This document shows, piece after piece, positions 1-11,686 of a stretch of 58,961 bases of DNA. The notes beneath the pieces are model-generated. The model had not been told where the DNA came from. It saw only the letters and a list, made by a program, of their open reading frames with translations, and ran no database searches. Numbering within the stretch: the stretch's first letter is position 1; every line of letters starts with the position of its first letter. This DNA comes from Capniomyces stellatus (taxonomy: Eukaryota; Kickxellomycota; Harpellomycetes; Harpellales; Legeriomycetaceae), in NCBI GenBank assembly GCA_001661515.1, contig LUVW01000006.1, forward strand, positions 1-58,961, given 5' to 3'. The position numbers and the translations under genes are program-made.

Positions 1-921
1 AAAAAAAAAAAAAAAAAAAAAAAAAACAGCACGCTCAGTAAAGGTTAGTGCCAAGAGAGGGGATATGTATTAAGATTTTAAGCTTTAAACATGAGCATCA
101 GAGCTTGGGACCCGAATCTTGGAGCTATAGAATTGCGACAAAGATCTCGTTACTTTTAATAAGGCTGATACCAAAGCCAAGACCAAAACCAATAATATAA
201 AGTAAAAAGAAGGTTAGGCTCGGTAATAGCAATAATAAATAGTCAACGTCCATAAATTTTTGGACTGAATCTTATTTTTTAAAAAAAAAATACTGGCGGA
301 TTTAATGTTAGTAATTTATCCAGTACTAATCAATGCATACAAGGTGACTTTATAAACTAAAAATCTGCAAAAACGTTGACTGTTAAATTAGTTGGAAAAT
401 TCATGCAGTTTTCGCTTTTGTGTTTTTGTGTTTTTGTGAGGAGTTTATGCTGAAAGCATTAGTTGAATATATGGGCGCAAACAAGCTGCATCAATAGGGA
501 GGGGGGGGGGTTCACTCTTTCTCCAAGTAGCGTCAGGTATTGATGAGAGGTTGTTTATCAGTGTTCGTAAGCTTATAGACCCAAATTAAAGTGGTATGTT
601 CACAGTGTTTAAACTGGGCGTGGGGGGCTCAAAAATACTAGAAATGATAATTGCAACCCATGAACGTGTGATGTGTAAACTTAGTCATTTTCACACTTTT
701 GGTGTTCAGTTATTTATTTTTTGTTTAAATACACCAAGTCCAACTTACCATCAAAAATACAATCTTGTTTTAACTCTAAATTTAAATTGAGAAAACTCAA
801 ACATCAAAGTAAATAATTGTGAGATTAGTTAGAATATTGTTTAGCTGAGAGTATATCAAACATACACAAACACAAACAACCGAATAACCTAAGCAACTTC
901 ACAAAGTAGATATCAACAAAA
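1..921. other. 5' flank without recognised gene
   Basis: The window opens with a run of 26 A residues, followed by AT-rich sequence. A G run of 10 or more lies at about 500-510. The open frames here are short and have no family resemblance. The last part (about 800-921) is presumably the promoter and 5' UTR of the SVF1-like gene that follows. No other structure was seen. Confidence 0.6.
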
Positions 922-2363
922 ATGGGATGGTTAAGTGGAAATTACACAAGTAAGTTGGAAATTCAACAAGTAGCCTATAAACACACCAAATTGGACTAAC
1001 GTGTGATCTTGTTATTGGCTTTTTGTTCCAACTAGCTAAAACCGCGCTTTCAGCTGTTAAACCAGGAGAAAAGGTTGTTAGCAAAATAACAAAACAGGAC
1101 TTTGAGTGGAACTGTAGCGGTACTGGTTCAGAAACGCACACGGTTTACTACAAGCTAGATAATGGTGTATTTGGCTTTGTCCAGTATGCGTGGGCCAAGA
1201 TTGCGTAAGTATTATAAGTTACACAGTGCTTTTGTGTATTGTTTTAAACATAGACACCTTATTAAATATGAATCGAAATAATTGGTAAAAAAAAAAAGTA
1301 GCCAAGTATTGGTATAATTGATGATAACCACGATAAGAGTCGGGCTCAATATCTGCCACTTGCTGTATCCCTTTTGAAACCCACCCCTCACCCTCACCCA
1401 ACACTCACATTTTCCCTATTAGATTGATAGCTCCTACTAAATATAAATACTATATAATGTAGTCTTAGTGCCAATTTGCAAACCACGGTTATGCTGCGTA
1501 TTCCTGGAAGCAAACCAATATTTGAAACACTCAATTCAAAGTCCATGGGTCTTGAGAAAGACAAGATTTCTATTTCATCAGATATAATCAAAATGTCCTG
1601 GAGCGAAGATTTCAAGAGCATTAAAGTAGACTACAACAACAATCTTGAACAAGACAAGGCAATCAAAGTCAGCTTAAAGTTTGACTTTGATTCAACTGGC
1701 TACAAGATCGGTGATGGCATAAACGAAGTATCAGGAGGCAAAGTCAAGCACTCATTTATTCCATATGGAAAGGTGACAGCAGATATCAATGCTCGCGGAA
1801 TGGATGAGATCAAATCCTCAGGAAATGGTTCGTTTATCCACGCACTTTCAACAGGCATTTTGCCTTATAATGTTGGTGCCCTGTGGGACTTTTGTCTTGC
1901 CTCTGGAAAAACAGACTCTGACAAGAAAGACTTTGTGTTCAATATGCTGCAGTACATAACCCCTGAAAAGGCTGGCGGAGAGACCATTACTCAAGGCACA
2001 TTGATTGTTGAGGGGAGACCCAAAATCCACTTTTGGAACAACAAGGTTGAACACAACGAAGCTTCTGTGTCGAAAATCAGTGGCTACGAGTTGCCCAAAA
2101 ATATTGTTTACACAATGATGGGTGAAACTGAGGATGGAACCAAAGCCGAATTGATCCTGGACGTGCGCCCAGACGAGTTCTTGGATGAAATCGATATTTT
2201 AGGCCAAATGAACAAGATAATCAAGTCGTTTGTTCAGGCGATTGTGACCAAGCCCTACATCTGCTCATGGTATGATAGCAAATGTGTCTTGAAGCTAAAG
2301 ATAGGCGACAAAGAAGAGACTCTTTCAGGCGCCAGTTTCCACGAAATTACATACATGAGCTAG
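922..2363 (+). CDS. SVF1: SVF1-like protein, copy A (3 exons)
   Basis: Predicted exons are 922-949, 1036-1204 and 1469-2363, giving 363 residues; phases match at both junctions. Both donors are GTAAGT. The protein starts MGWLSGNYT and carries family hallmarks: GSETHTVYYKLDNGVFGFVQ near residue 50, GYKIGDG at 143-149, KHSFIPYGKV at 159-168, the GILPYNVGALWDF segment, FNMLQYITPEK, and FVQAIVTKPY near the C terminus before FHEITYMS. The SVF1 family (Pfam Svf1) is fungal; yeast Svf1 aids survival under oxidative and cold stress and is linked to ceramide transfer from ER to Golgi. The length is close to yeast Svf1. A second copy with identical exon-1 and exon-2 lengths lies at 5759-7124 on the other strand. 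Family assignment is strong; the role is inferred from yeast. Confidence 0.85.
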
Positions 2364-2668
2364 TCTTACGTTTCTTTTCCTTCGCCTTTTTACAAATTGT
2401 GTATTTTACAATGACCATTTTTGACATGGTCAAACAGCCAAACGGTTGGCGATTTGATTACTAGTTCCTTTTGCTCTATTGAATCGTTTGGTATATTAGA
2501 TTACCTTTGCTCATAAATAAAGGGGGTAAAACAAAACAAAACAAAAAGCCCTTCAGTAAAATAAAAGACAAATCCGGATCTTTATGTATAATTAAACGCA
2601 ATGTACTATTAAACGTTGATGTAATTGCATAGTCCATAGTAGAGCCAGTTAGATCCAGAAAACCAGGG
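2364..2668. other. Convergent intergenic spacer
   Basis: This is the shared 3' flank between the plus-strand SVF1-like gene and the minus-strand MMT-type transporter. It holds an inverted repeat of about 10 bases (GACCATTTTTGACATGGTC at about 2411-2429) and an A/C-rich stretch near 2525-2545. Nothing coding was seen. Confidence 0.5.
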
Positions 2669-5130
2669 CTACAGATCGATGGTTTTTTTGTTTGCGTCCA
2701 CATCTACATCTACTGTCACAACAACATTTTGAACATTGGGGATCAATTTTCTGATTTCTCTCTTGGCCATAGCCTCTAAGAATACAAATTCGCACATTCT
2801 GGTTTCTGGGCGAGTTACAATAGAAATGAAAACATGGTTAAAAGGCCCGCTTTTTCGATTATATGGATTGGTTATACCAACGATTCGACCATCTTGGCTC
2901 TATTTTGGATTTAGTGAGTACACAAAGCATACGGGTTAGTTTTTGAACCGGCAAACCAGGGACTTTGCACACACACTTTTACTACTAGATCTTTTTTCGT
3001 CTCCTCGCTCCAATAATATCCATCTAAACTCGCAATATCTTTTTCCATCTAAACCAACAATCTAAACTCTCAACTAGTTGATAATATCACATCCTAATTA
3101 AGTACACTATGGCTATAAAGCAAGTTGTATTACCTTTATGCTTTCAATCGCTTTTTTTAGACTCGCGTCTATCTCGGGCCTTTCCAAATTATCTGCCAGC
3201 TCGTATAAAGAGTTCTTTGCCATTGATAGCCCACTCCGTGCCAATACAAAGCTCACGATCAATCCGCCAATAGGATCTAGTATAGGTACACCTAAAAACG
3301 ATCCAGTGACGGCAACTAGTGTAACTAAGCTTGACCAAGAATCACCTCGATGATGCCTAATTGATGTTACCAATTTAGTATTCCGAGTTGGGAGAATGAA
3401 ATTGTATCCACTTTTTGCATTTTCGGTATAGGCTAAAAACAACCCGAAGATAAAATAAATAAACAAACTGACCATGCGTTCGCTATTAGTACATCGCTGG
3501 ATAGCCTTACACCGATTCTATTTGCTACAAACGGTATTGGGATTTAAACATATAAGCAAACACATAAGTCTATGGCAGTAATATAAGTCCTATGACAAAC
3601 ACAGCCAAAGCCAAAGCCATGGTCGGAATAAGTACATAAATAAAGAGGCTTTGAGACTTACTAGCTCTGAACAGCATCTCATTGATCACTACGGACGCCC
3701 CAGCAACCCACATGGCGTTGGGACTGATTGTATCTGTCGTAACAAGACCTGGGACAGGTTCTATGCTCTTTACCCCATCAATGTTTACAACTGTGTTGCT
3801 TGTGCTTGAAGCGCTGGAAGCTGCAGTGTTGAGGTCCAAGTAGTTGTTTAGCAGAACCAAACTGTTTGAAATTTCTGGTAGTAATAGCGCAATTTGCTCC
3901 ATAGAATGTACGCCAATTCCTGCACCAGCGACAACCAAAAAAGACGAAACAAAAAACGTCCCAATAGCTTCATACCGACCATAGCCAAACATGTGTTTCG
4001 AGTCAGGTTGCTTGCGCGATACTTTAAAAGTAAAATATGCCACCAGGTCTCCCAAGATATCTATACACATTTATAAGCATTGGTTGTTAGCAATAGATTC
4101 TAGAACCAAAATACTACTTTTTTCCATTTTTACTTTTTTTTTTATAAAACAAGAGCTTTAACAAATACCAAAACAATGAATTACAGATATTTGACGATAG
4201 TTATTCTTGAGCTCATGAGCAAGTCATTGTTGATAATACCTGAGAATGAGTGTATGGCGTCAGCTAGTAGGGAAGCTGAGTTGTAGTGGCTAGTTAAAAG
4301 TGGTTTAATCGAATTCAATAATAACAAATAAGCGGTTTAGTCAATTTTTCAGTGATTAGGCGTGTCCTCTTCGTCTGGAGAAATGAGATTAGTTTTAAAT
4401 ATGTTGTATACACGCTAAAAGATAGAGCAATAGAACAGCAGAAAAGTAGACTTATGAAATACTTATAACTCGCTTACACACCAGCAGTACCCTTCATTAA
4501 GGATAAAAAAACATTTGAAACCATCCCAAGCACGGTTATTCTAAGGCCCTCTTTATTAGCATGGCTGTTTCTAAGAATGTCTAATACTTCTAAATTACCA
4601 TGCACACTACCGTGTTCATGTTTGTGTGAATGATGCAAGCTTGATTTTTCCTTGCCAGCACCTTTACTTATTCTCGTCTCTTTTCGATCAGCTTTATTGG
4701 TAAAGATCGATTTATCCAAGTCGTTTACTGTATTGTTGATGTTTACGGATTTGTCGATGTTGAATTGTGGCTTTGTAGCTTTGTCCACATGATTGCCATT
4801 GCCTTTTAAAAAGCTCGATTTACTTTCTTTAATGTAGTCCACCAGCTTTGTGCCTTTGTTCTTGTTCTCTTTACGGCCCAGTTTTAAGTCCAAGGCGCTC
4901 TGTCTTTTTTCGTGTTTTTCTACCCCAGGGTTCTTTTTGAGGACTGTGTTGGTGGACCCCGTTTCTTTTTTTTCATTATTCTTTCCTGCTTTGCTACTAT
5001 CTATATATATTGCCCTTTTACTAATTGGGGGAATTGCGCTGCAATTGGTTATTAGCTTTTTTGGACCAAATTTACTAGCTGGACAGTGAAGATAACGAGC
5101 ATTTATGGCTTTAGTTATCCGGTTATTCAT
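2669..5130 (-). CDS. Mitochondrial cation diffusion facilitator, MMT1/MMT2 type (5 exons)
   Basis: On the minus strand the predicted exons are 5130-4478, 4289-4240, 4060-3662, 3432-3134 and 2899-2669. They give 543 residues, with phase continuity at every junction. The short 50-base exon encodes HYNSASLLADAIHSFSD, the CDF transmembrane-2 signature (H231, D235); the next exon continues DILGDLVAYFTFK and KHMFGYGRYEAIGTFF. Exon 4 has RHHRGDSWSSLVTL, the second metal-site motif, and the last exon is the cytosolic CDF domain ending VVVTVDVDVDANKKTIDL. The N-terminal 200 residues are basic and Ser/Lys-rich with a likely mitochondrial presequence (MNNRITKAINARYLH) and a His-rich patch HHSHKHEH at 166-173. 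Yeast Mmt1/Mmt2 move iron across the mitochondrial membrane; the substrate here is inferred. The ATG at 5130 was chosen because the upstream open frame has no ATG. Confidence 0.82.
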
Positions 5131-5758
5131 TTTCACAACGTGCTTGTGGCTATGGCAAATTACAGGAGTGCTTAAACGCAAATGGGTTTAGGAATTATAT
5201 ATTGACCGTTCAGTTTACAAAGAAAGAATCGCTGTCTATTTCTCTTTTTTTTTACACACGCTTTTATCAGGCTTGCGTTTGTTTCGAATGAGTAGCTAGC
5301 AAGAAACTTTATAACTTTATTGTTCTATCGAAAATTGAGTGATCCAATTACCAATGCTTAAATAGGTTGATTCTTTTTCAACGCCAGCCAGTGCGTGTGT
5401 TGCATTGCGGCACATAAAATAAGAGTTCTGAAGAATGTTAGATACAGCAAAAACAGATAGTACTCGGGAAAATAGCAGGGTTTGATAGCTTAGCTTTCCT
5501 ACCGCTCGATATTTGCACTGTTGTTCAGTATAACAAACCTTATACAGATATGACGATAGAAAGTGGTGTTGCTTGGCTTTAGCCGAATCAGTCAAGTGTA
5601 AAAAAAAATTGGTCAAGAAAAAAAGAAGAAACTGATTCCAGTAAAGAAAGAAATTGATTCCAATAAAAAAAAGAAACAGAAACAGAAACAGAAGAATAGT
5701 AAAGGAATAGGAGAATAAAAGAGCAAAAAAATACGAAACCAAGTCGCATTTTACAAAA
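5131..5758. other. Spacer between MMT-type gene and SVF1-like copy B
   Basis: This is the promoter side of the transporter and the 3' side of SVF1-like copy B. It contains purine-rich runs at 5600-5735 (repeats of GAAACA and AAAGAAA). These produce a low-complexity Phe/Leu-rich open frame on the minus strand that I do not regard as a gene. Confidence 0.5.
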
Positions 5759-7124
5759 CTATTTAATAATGGTTAGTTCATGGAAACCGGAACCAGATAG
5801 AATCTCTTCGTCCTCACCCTCTATTTTGAGTCTTAACTCACACTTGTTGTCAAACCATTCGTAAATAAAGGGTTTGGTGATAAATGCCTGCACAAACGAT
5901 CTGAGGTAAGGGTTCATCTGACTCAAAACGTCGATTTCCTGCAGATACACGTCGGGTTTGGAGTCAAAAATCAGAGTAGCATCGCGACCATCCTTGGTTT
6001 TGCCGTTGAGTTTGTAGACAATGTTTTTTGGAACCACATACCCACTCTTATCGCAGCTATAAGTATCTTTAAGTTCCACAATGTTGTCCCAGAAATGTAC
6101 GGTCTGTTTTCCTTCACGAACAAGAGCACCTTGGGATATTGTAACCTCACCGTACTTTTCTGGTGTGATATAGTGCATCAGGTTGAAAATAAAGTGCTTG
6201 TCCTCGCTTGGATCTGAAGAAGGAAGCTTTCCTGTTACCATTGACATATTCCATTCAGCTCCTACGTTATTAGGCAATATACCCACAGCGCGTGCATAGA
6301 TATACACTCCAAGCCCAACAGAGGATTCGGGCTCTCTGTCGTGTACTTTTAACTTGGCTTGAACTCTAGCTTCAGGAATAAAAGTGTGCATAGCAGTCCC
6401 TCCTGCAATTTGATTTACACCGTCTCCAACCTTATACCCCCTAGATGTGGTGTTAAACTTCAGTGAGATGTCGATCGCTTTCTCCGCTTTTTTATTGGTG
6501 TAATCCACAGTAAATTCGGTAAGTTCTTTATTCCAAACCGTGTTAATGATGTCAGATTTAATCGAGATTTTGTCTTCACCCATGACTACATTTACAGCTT
6601 CGAGCGTCTCAAAGATCACGGGTTGGCCCGGAATGTAAATAACGATGTTTGTTTGTATATTGGTGTTCATTCTAAAATTTATTAATTCGATATTTTATCT
6701 CTCATCTTCATACTACCACAACACCGTATTCAGTAGCAACATGTAAAGTAAATGTAATTACGCAATTCTGGCCCAGGCATACTGAATCCATCCGAAAACA
6801 CCATTGTTGAGGTTAAAGTAAAATGTTTGAGTCTCTGATCCTGTCCCGTAACACACAAGCTCTAAATCCTGCTTTTGGAGCTCTCTAATCACAGGAAATC
6901 CTTTCCTAACCTGAGAAAGCGCTGTCTTTGCTGATGTTACAATTTAATAAAAAGTTCATTTAGTGCAAGTATTAGCTTCAGTGTCAGTTATACTGTTTAG
7001 AAAATAAAACCACCATTATGTTCAAATTGATCTAGAATTCAAGCTAAATTAAAAATAAAACTATGTGCGAATAGATATAATTTAGTATGCGCTTACTTTC
7101 ATAAGTTCCCCAAAAATAACTCAT
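5759..7124 (-). CDS. SVF1: SVF1-like protein, copy B (3 exons)
   Basis: On the minus strand the exons are 7124-7097, 6930-6762 and 6671-5759, giving 369 residues. Exon 1 (28 bases) and exon 2 (169 bases) are exactly as long as in copy A, with the same phases. The start is MSYFWGTYE. Exon 2 carries GSETQTFYFNLNNGVFGW and YAWARIA; exon 3 has GYKVGDGVNQIAGG, MHTFIPEARVQ, GILPNNVGAEWN, FNLMHYITPEKYG, DVLSQMNPYLRSFVQAFITK and a terminal FHELTIIK. All are Svf1-family landmarks. The donors are GTAAGC and GTAATT. The two copies differ at many residues, so the duplication is not very recent. Function is inferred from yeast Svf1 (stress survival, lipid handling). Confidence 0.85.
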
Positions 7125-7980
7125 CTTGAGACGATTGTTGATATTGTGTTGATTGTTAAAGGCAGGGTATTTTTAAATAGGAATTAAAAGCCAAGAGTTG
7201 TAGCTTGGATGTCGAAAGAATATTTGAATGCCTGTCGACCGAGTTAAATCTAGAATTATGCGATTCTCGTGCTTTGATCAAGTTTTTGTTTTTGTTGCTG
7301 TTTCCGACTAAAAGACACTTTGATTTTATGCATTAACAAACCCTACTTTTACCTGTTGTTTTTGTTGTTTTTTTTTGCGTCGTTTCTCTTTTTTCCTTGT
7401 TTACCTTGGGCTTTTTTGGATTGAGGCTGTTCCTTATGCGAAACGAGTTTATTTTTGATTTGTCCTATTGTCTTTATCATTCAAACTCCATTTTGGTATG
7501 AAACGCAATCTTTTGCCTCGTGATTTTCTATACGATCTACTGGCTATTGATTATTTTGAATTTGCTAAAACGAAAACAATCTATAATATAACCAGTTTAT
7601 ACAATCAAGTGTGGATGATTTATTGCTGGTGATTTATTATTGATGAGTTTGTTTGGTTATTTATAGTTGATGATTGATGAAGTATGTTAGCCTTGTTACG
7701 TTTTACCTAAATGTGGAACAACGCGGCAGGAACCGAAACGTAAATTGCTTGATTGCGAGTTGTCTGTATATATATATATATATATCGTGTCAACCATTTT
7801 ATATAGTGCTAGGTATTGCCAGACTGCAACAACTATCGGTGTATTTCTTATGCCAAACACACAGCATGTAGCATGCAGCATGGAATATGAATTAGCATGG
7901 TAATTGTACTGATGAGTAAAAATAGCTAATTATTATACAAACTCACCCAAACTGGACAGTTTGTTATTCATTATCGTGAG

Positions 7981-8082
7981 TGTAAAGTGTACCTTCTTGA
8001 ATGTAAAATGTACCTGCCTGAATGTAAAGCATACTGGTTGGGTGTAAAATATACTGATTGTGTGTAAAATGTACCTACTTGG
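7981..8082. repeat. Tandem array, five units of 20-21 bp
   Basis: Units begin at 7981, 8002, 8023, 8043 and 8063, each starting TGTAAA followed by a TATAC/TGTACC-like core and a TTG/CTG end. Units are diverged from each other. No function is evident. Confidence 0.7.
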
Positions 8083-8715
8083 ACACGGTATTAGTTGTGT
8101 TTTTGATAGTGGGCGGCATTGGTTGTAGATTAGTACTGTTTTAAATATACACGCCGAAATTATCCTTGGGTCCGTCCAAGTGATTATGCTTTTTTTTATT
8201 GCAAAAGATACGATGTCGATCAATCAAACAGCAACGGGCGGTAGTGTGCACCAAAAAGACATACAATATACTTGGTGGAATTAATTGCTTGGCTGGGCTA
8301 TTATATAATACATGTTAAAGGATGGTTGTGCTGTCATTCTGAGACAATCGACTCGGAGCCTATCAGCTTTAACGCACCACTTGTAGACTGTTGAATTAAA
8401 TTGCTTTGCAATAAAGAGTCAATGTTTTGGGACCATTGTATATTTGCCATTTGTTGGAAATCGTTTGATTTAATTATTTCGAATTCTATTCAAGCTTTTG
8501 CCTTCCACTTTTCTATGATATACCCAACATGCTTTTTCTTTATTTATTTTTTTAGACGTGGTTTACTTGTTTATTCAACGTATTTCAGATTTTATTTTAG
8601 TGGCTTGATCATTTAAGCCCATATAGTTTCTATTGCTTGGCTTGGCCAAACCCCTTCAAACAACAATTATCATTGTTGAAGAAAGATTGCATATTTGAAA
8701 TGCCAATAATTGTGG

Positions 8716-9051
8716 TTAAATCTCAGTAAAAATAATAGTTGTGGTTAAAGCAAAAAAAGTAGCATCAACTGGATTAAATGGCTCGATGATTCCTCTACTT
8801 TTTATTTCTAGTTTTTCGTTTTTAATTAGGCAGATTCGAGTATTCTTGGGTTCGGATTGAGTGTAATAGGGAAAGGTGACTTGTATTGTATTGGCTGTAC
8901 TCTTGCTTTCAGTTTTGCCAAAAGGCATAAATTCTGGGATATTAAGCTTACTTTCTCGAATGAGTATTTCTCGTAATCTATTGAGTGCATTTGTAGATAC
9001 GCCTGATATTATTATTGGATGTTCTTTTTTAATGGACTCAACAACTCCGTG
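8716..9051 (-). other. Unassigned 111-codon open frame without ATG start
   Basis: The minus strand is open from a TGA at 9054-9052 to a TAA at 8718-8716. The translation has a protein-like composition (for example HPIIISGVSTNALNRLREIL, then PEFMPFGKTES). It has no ATG until residue 45 and no matching upstream exon that I could find. I do not recognise the family. It may be a fragment of a decayed gene, an exon of a gene whose other exons I missed, or chance. Confidence 0.25.
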
Positions 9052-9784
9052 TCATTCGAATAGAGAAGCTAATAGCTAACTGCTTCATTATATTCGTTAA
9101 TGCAATTTATTTAGCAGCTAACTGGAGTTCTAAACCACGAGATTTAGCAATGTATCTTTTTTTGCTTTTACTTTTGGTTATTACTGCAATTACCAGACTA
9201 AACGTTTCCCTCGAATAAAAAAGTAAGAGGTGGTAAAAACCCGAGGGAATTCGGGGTGTTTTTATTCAAATTGAGGTTCCCAAATTACATAAATGAACTA
9301 ATTAACTTTCAGATAATTGTGATTAGCCCTCATCTTTTGATTGAGATTTTTGACTATTTTAATTCCTTTAACTTTTTACTAACTGAAATGAGGCTATTAG
9401 CTTATATTATGCTTTTTTAAGATAGAAAAAAGAAAAAAGAAAAAAAGATAATAGCGAATGCACATTGAAATAAGGTTTAAAATTCGCAAAAACCACAAAA
9501 ATACTCGACGAAATCCCATTAATTTGAAGATACAAAGATTAAATAGTACTCCAGAAATATTTCACATTGAGAATAGCCTGCTGTTTATCAAGTCATTTTT
9601 GCAAAACATACTCGCTTGTTATTCCTCTATAACATATCTGCAGCATTCCGGTCGCAGCTATACGCTCACCTTGTTTTACAACCAATAGATTAATTGCAAT
9701 ATCAATTTAAACTCTGAATCCAAAAGGTTCTGAATAGCACACCTGGCCAAAATATCAAAAAAAACAGAGCCGAGTCGAGTCAGT

Positions 9785-10661
9785 ATGTTGCCGTACATTC
9801 GGGCGCTAGCTTTATTTGCAATGGTCTCAATAGTGACAACAGTGTTGATTCTTTCCTTTTCGAGCAAGTCAAATCTACTGGACAAGAACATGAGAAATAT
9901 TTCTGGCGAAGACGTGTTTGACATTTCATATTACGTAGCCGAGGAGCTTACAGGCTCAGATGGAAGAGGGAAGGATGCACCCGAAATAGACACCAAACCC
10001 AAAAACCCTAGTGATTTGATCCTTGATGGCATTCAAGGACAGGCTCTAATGGGGAAAATGCCTAACGAGACACTGCGGGCCCAATTAGGCAAATCAACGT
10101 GGTACCTGCTACATGTTATGGCCTCGCGCTATCCCAAAGATCCTACTGAAAGCGAGCAAATGTCTGTTTCATCGTTTTTTAAATTGCTTTCCTATCTATA
10201 TCCATGTGGCGATTGGTAAGTTTTGCTAAAAAAAAATAACTCTTTACTTTAGCGTTACCAAAATGACATTAACTCAAAGGTGCCTCGTTTAACAAGGCTA
10301 ATCGAAGATTGATTGCGACTAACACTCCTGGGGGGTTCCCCCCCTTACTTTACAATAGCGCCCACCATTTCCAGAAGCACCTAGAAGACAGCCCCCCTTT
10401 AGTAAGAATATTTCCCTTGCATTCAAGTAAATAAATATATATTAGACTTTTACACTACTGTACTAATATTGTTATTTGCCATGTGTCTTGTTTGTGTTTG
10501 AATTATAGCTTACTAATCGCGAGGAATTTGAGCAGTGGCTTTGCAAAACCCACAACGTTGTAAATAAAATGCTTAACAAGCCCATTTTCGACTGCGCAAC
10601 AGTTCACGAGGTTTACGACTGTGGATGTGGTCCCGATAAGGCCCGATATAAACCTACATAG
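9785..10661 (+). CDS. ERV2: FAD-linked sulfhydryl oxidase, Erv2 type (3 exons)
   Basis: The exons are 9785-10215, 10359-10401 and 10509-10661, giving 208 residues, with phases matching at both introns. A hydrophobic N-terminal segment (residues 6-28) acts as a signal anchor for the ER. The Erv/ALR domain runs from about residue 95: LGKSTWYLLHVMASRYPKDP, then YPCGDC with the active-site pair C141/C144. The 43-base exon supplies AHHFQKHLEDSPPL. The last exon supplies WLCKTHNVVNKMLNKPIFDC (C170, C187) and a C-terminal CGC at 196-198, which matches the shuttle disulfide of yeast Erv2. The enzyme makes disulfides for secretory proteins using FAD and oxygen. The CGC tail and signal anchor favour Erv2 over mitochondrial Erv1. 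Confidence 0.9.
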
Positions 10662-11649
10662 TGAAAAACACTGTTGCTGTTGTTTTTGGCACTGCAAATG
10701 TTTTAGCCAAACATCACTCAGTATTTATGTGTTTATGCCACTGACCATTCACGAATACTATATTCTTCTTAATTTATCTCAAAGCTCAGGTATGCGCCGT
10801 TATTGAGAATATTCTTTTGATATTATCAACAATTGGCAGTAAACACACGCTCTGTAATATAGTTAAGTATTGGTTTGGGTTTAAAAAGGGGGTGAAGAAC
10901 AGGGAGGAGGTAGGACGAATTAAAATAGATGTCTTTGTTCCCTTAAACACCTGGCCTGGCTAAGCACCCTTGGATTACTCGTTGATGTGGATTTATAGCT
11001 AATTTATAGTTTGTTTTGTATTTAGTTTATAGTTTGTCTTTTATTCAATTTATTTTCTGTCTTGTATTCAGTCAGTAGTTTGATTTACAGTCGTTTTCAT
11101 AACAAGAAAAAACATTCTTATACTTTAGAACCAAACGTCAATATTGGTGAGCTTTTGCTAAAGGTACGATATTCAGTCTGAGAATTTTCCCATACCAATA
11201 AAGCAGGATGAATTAAAAGCACCAAGTTATTGTAGCTATTTTTTTTGTTTAATCAGGACGGATCAAACCAAGACAAGAAAGACGAGACAAGATGGGATAA
11301 GATAAGACAAGATGGGATAAATCAAACTTAAACAACCACACCAATTACTCTGGTATATTTGACTGACTTTGGTTTAAGCCAATCTTCTATCAGTTATTAT
11401 TTGCTTTTTTTCTGGTGCCAATCCTTAGTTTGTACTTGTTGTTTAGCTTTTGGCAATGTTATTTTGGGCATACATTCACTTTCAATGTAGTTATTTTTTT
11501 TTTATTCGATGAAAAGAATGTGTTTATCAGTATACAGAAGGAATTGAAGAAATAATGTAGTTGAAAACAGGCATATTGATAAACACAGAGCTGTTCAAAG
11601 TATCAAACGTGAAAGGGAGCACTGAAACAATTAACGGAAGGGTTGCAAA

Positions 11650-11686
11650 GTTCTCAGCCTTATATTTTTAATATAAGGCTGAGAAC
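11650..11686. repeat. Perfect inverted repeat, 17-bp arms and 3-base loop
   Basis: The left arm GTTCTCAGCCTTATATT at 11650-11666 and the right arm AATATAAGGCTGAGAAC at 11670-11686 are exact reverse complements, separated by TTT. It stands alone in non-coding DNA about 1 kb past ERV2 and 1.3 kb before KHA1. It could be a small hairpin RNA, a palindromic binding site or a relic of a miniature inverted-repeat element; no target-site duplication is obvious. Confidence 0.8.

Larger units (their letters stand above)
7125..9784. other. 2.7 kb AT-rich intergenic region
   Basis: This is the shared upstream region of SVF1-like copy B (minus) and ERV2 (plus). It holds a TA microsatellite near 7767-7785, the 20-21 bp tandem array at 7981-8082, and an unassigned minus-strand open frame at 8716-9051. 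No recognised gene was found. Confidence 0.5.

Noticed and set aside
3570..3661. Read-through of MMT-type exon 3 into hydrophobic sequence
   Set aside because: The frame stays open past the donor, but splicing at GTAAGT (3661) to the acceptor at 3433 restores the conserved FRATYTENAKS segment, so this stretch is intron.
5317..5742. 141-codon minus-strand open frame next to SVF1-like copy B
   Set aside because: Half of it is Phe/Leu low complexity made by GAAACA/AAAGAAA repeats in the 3' flank, and it has no family resemblance.
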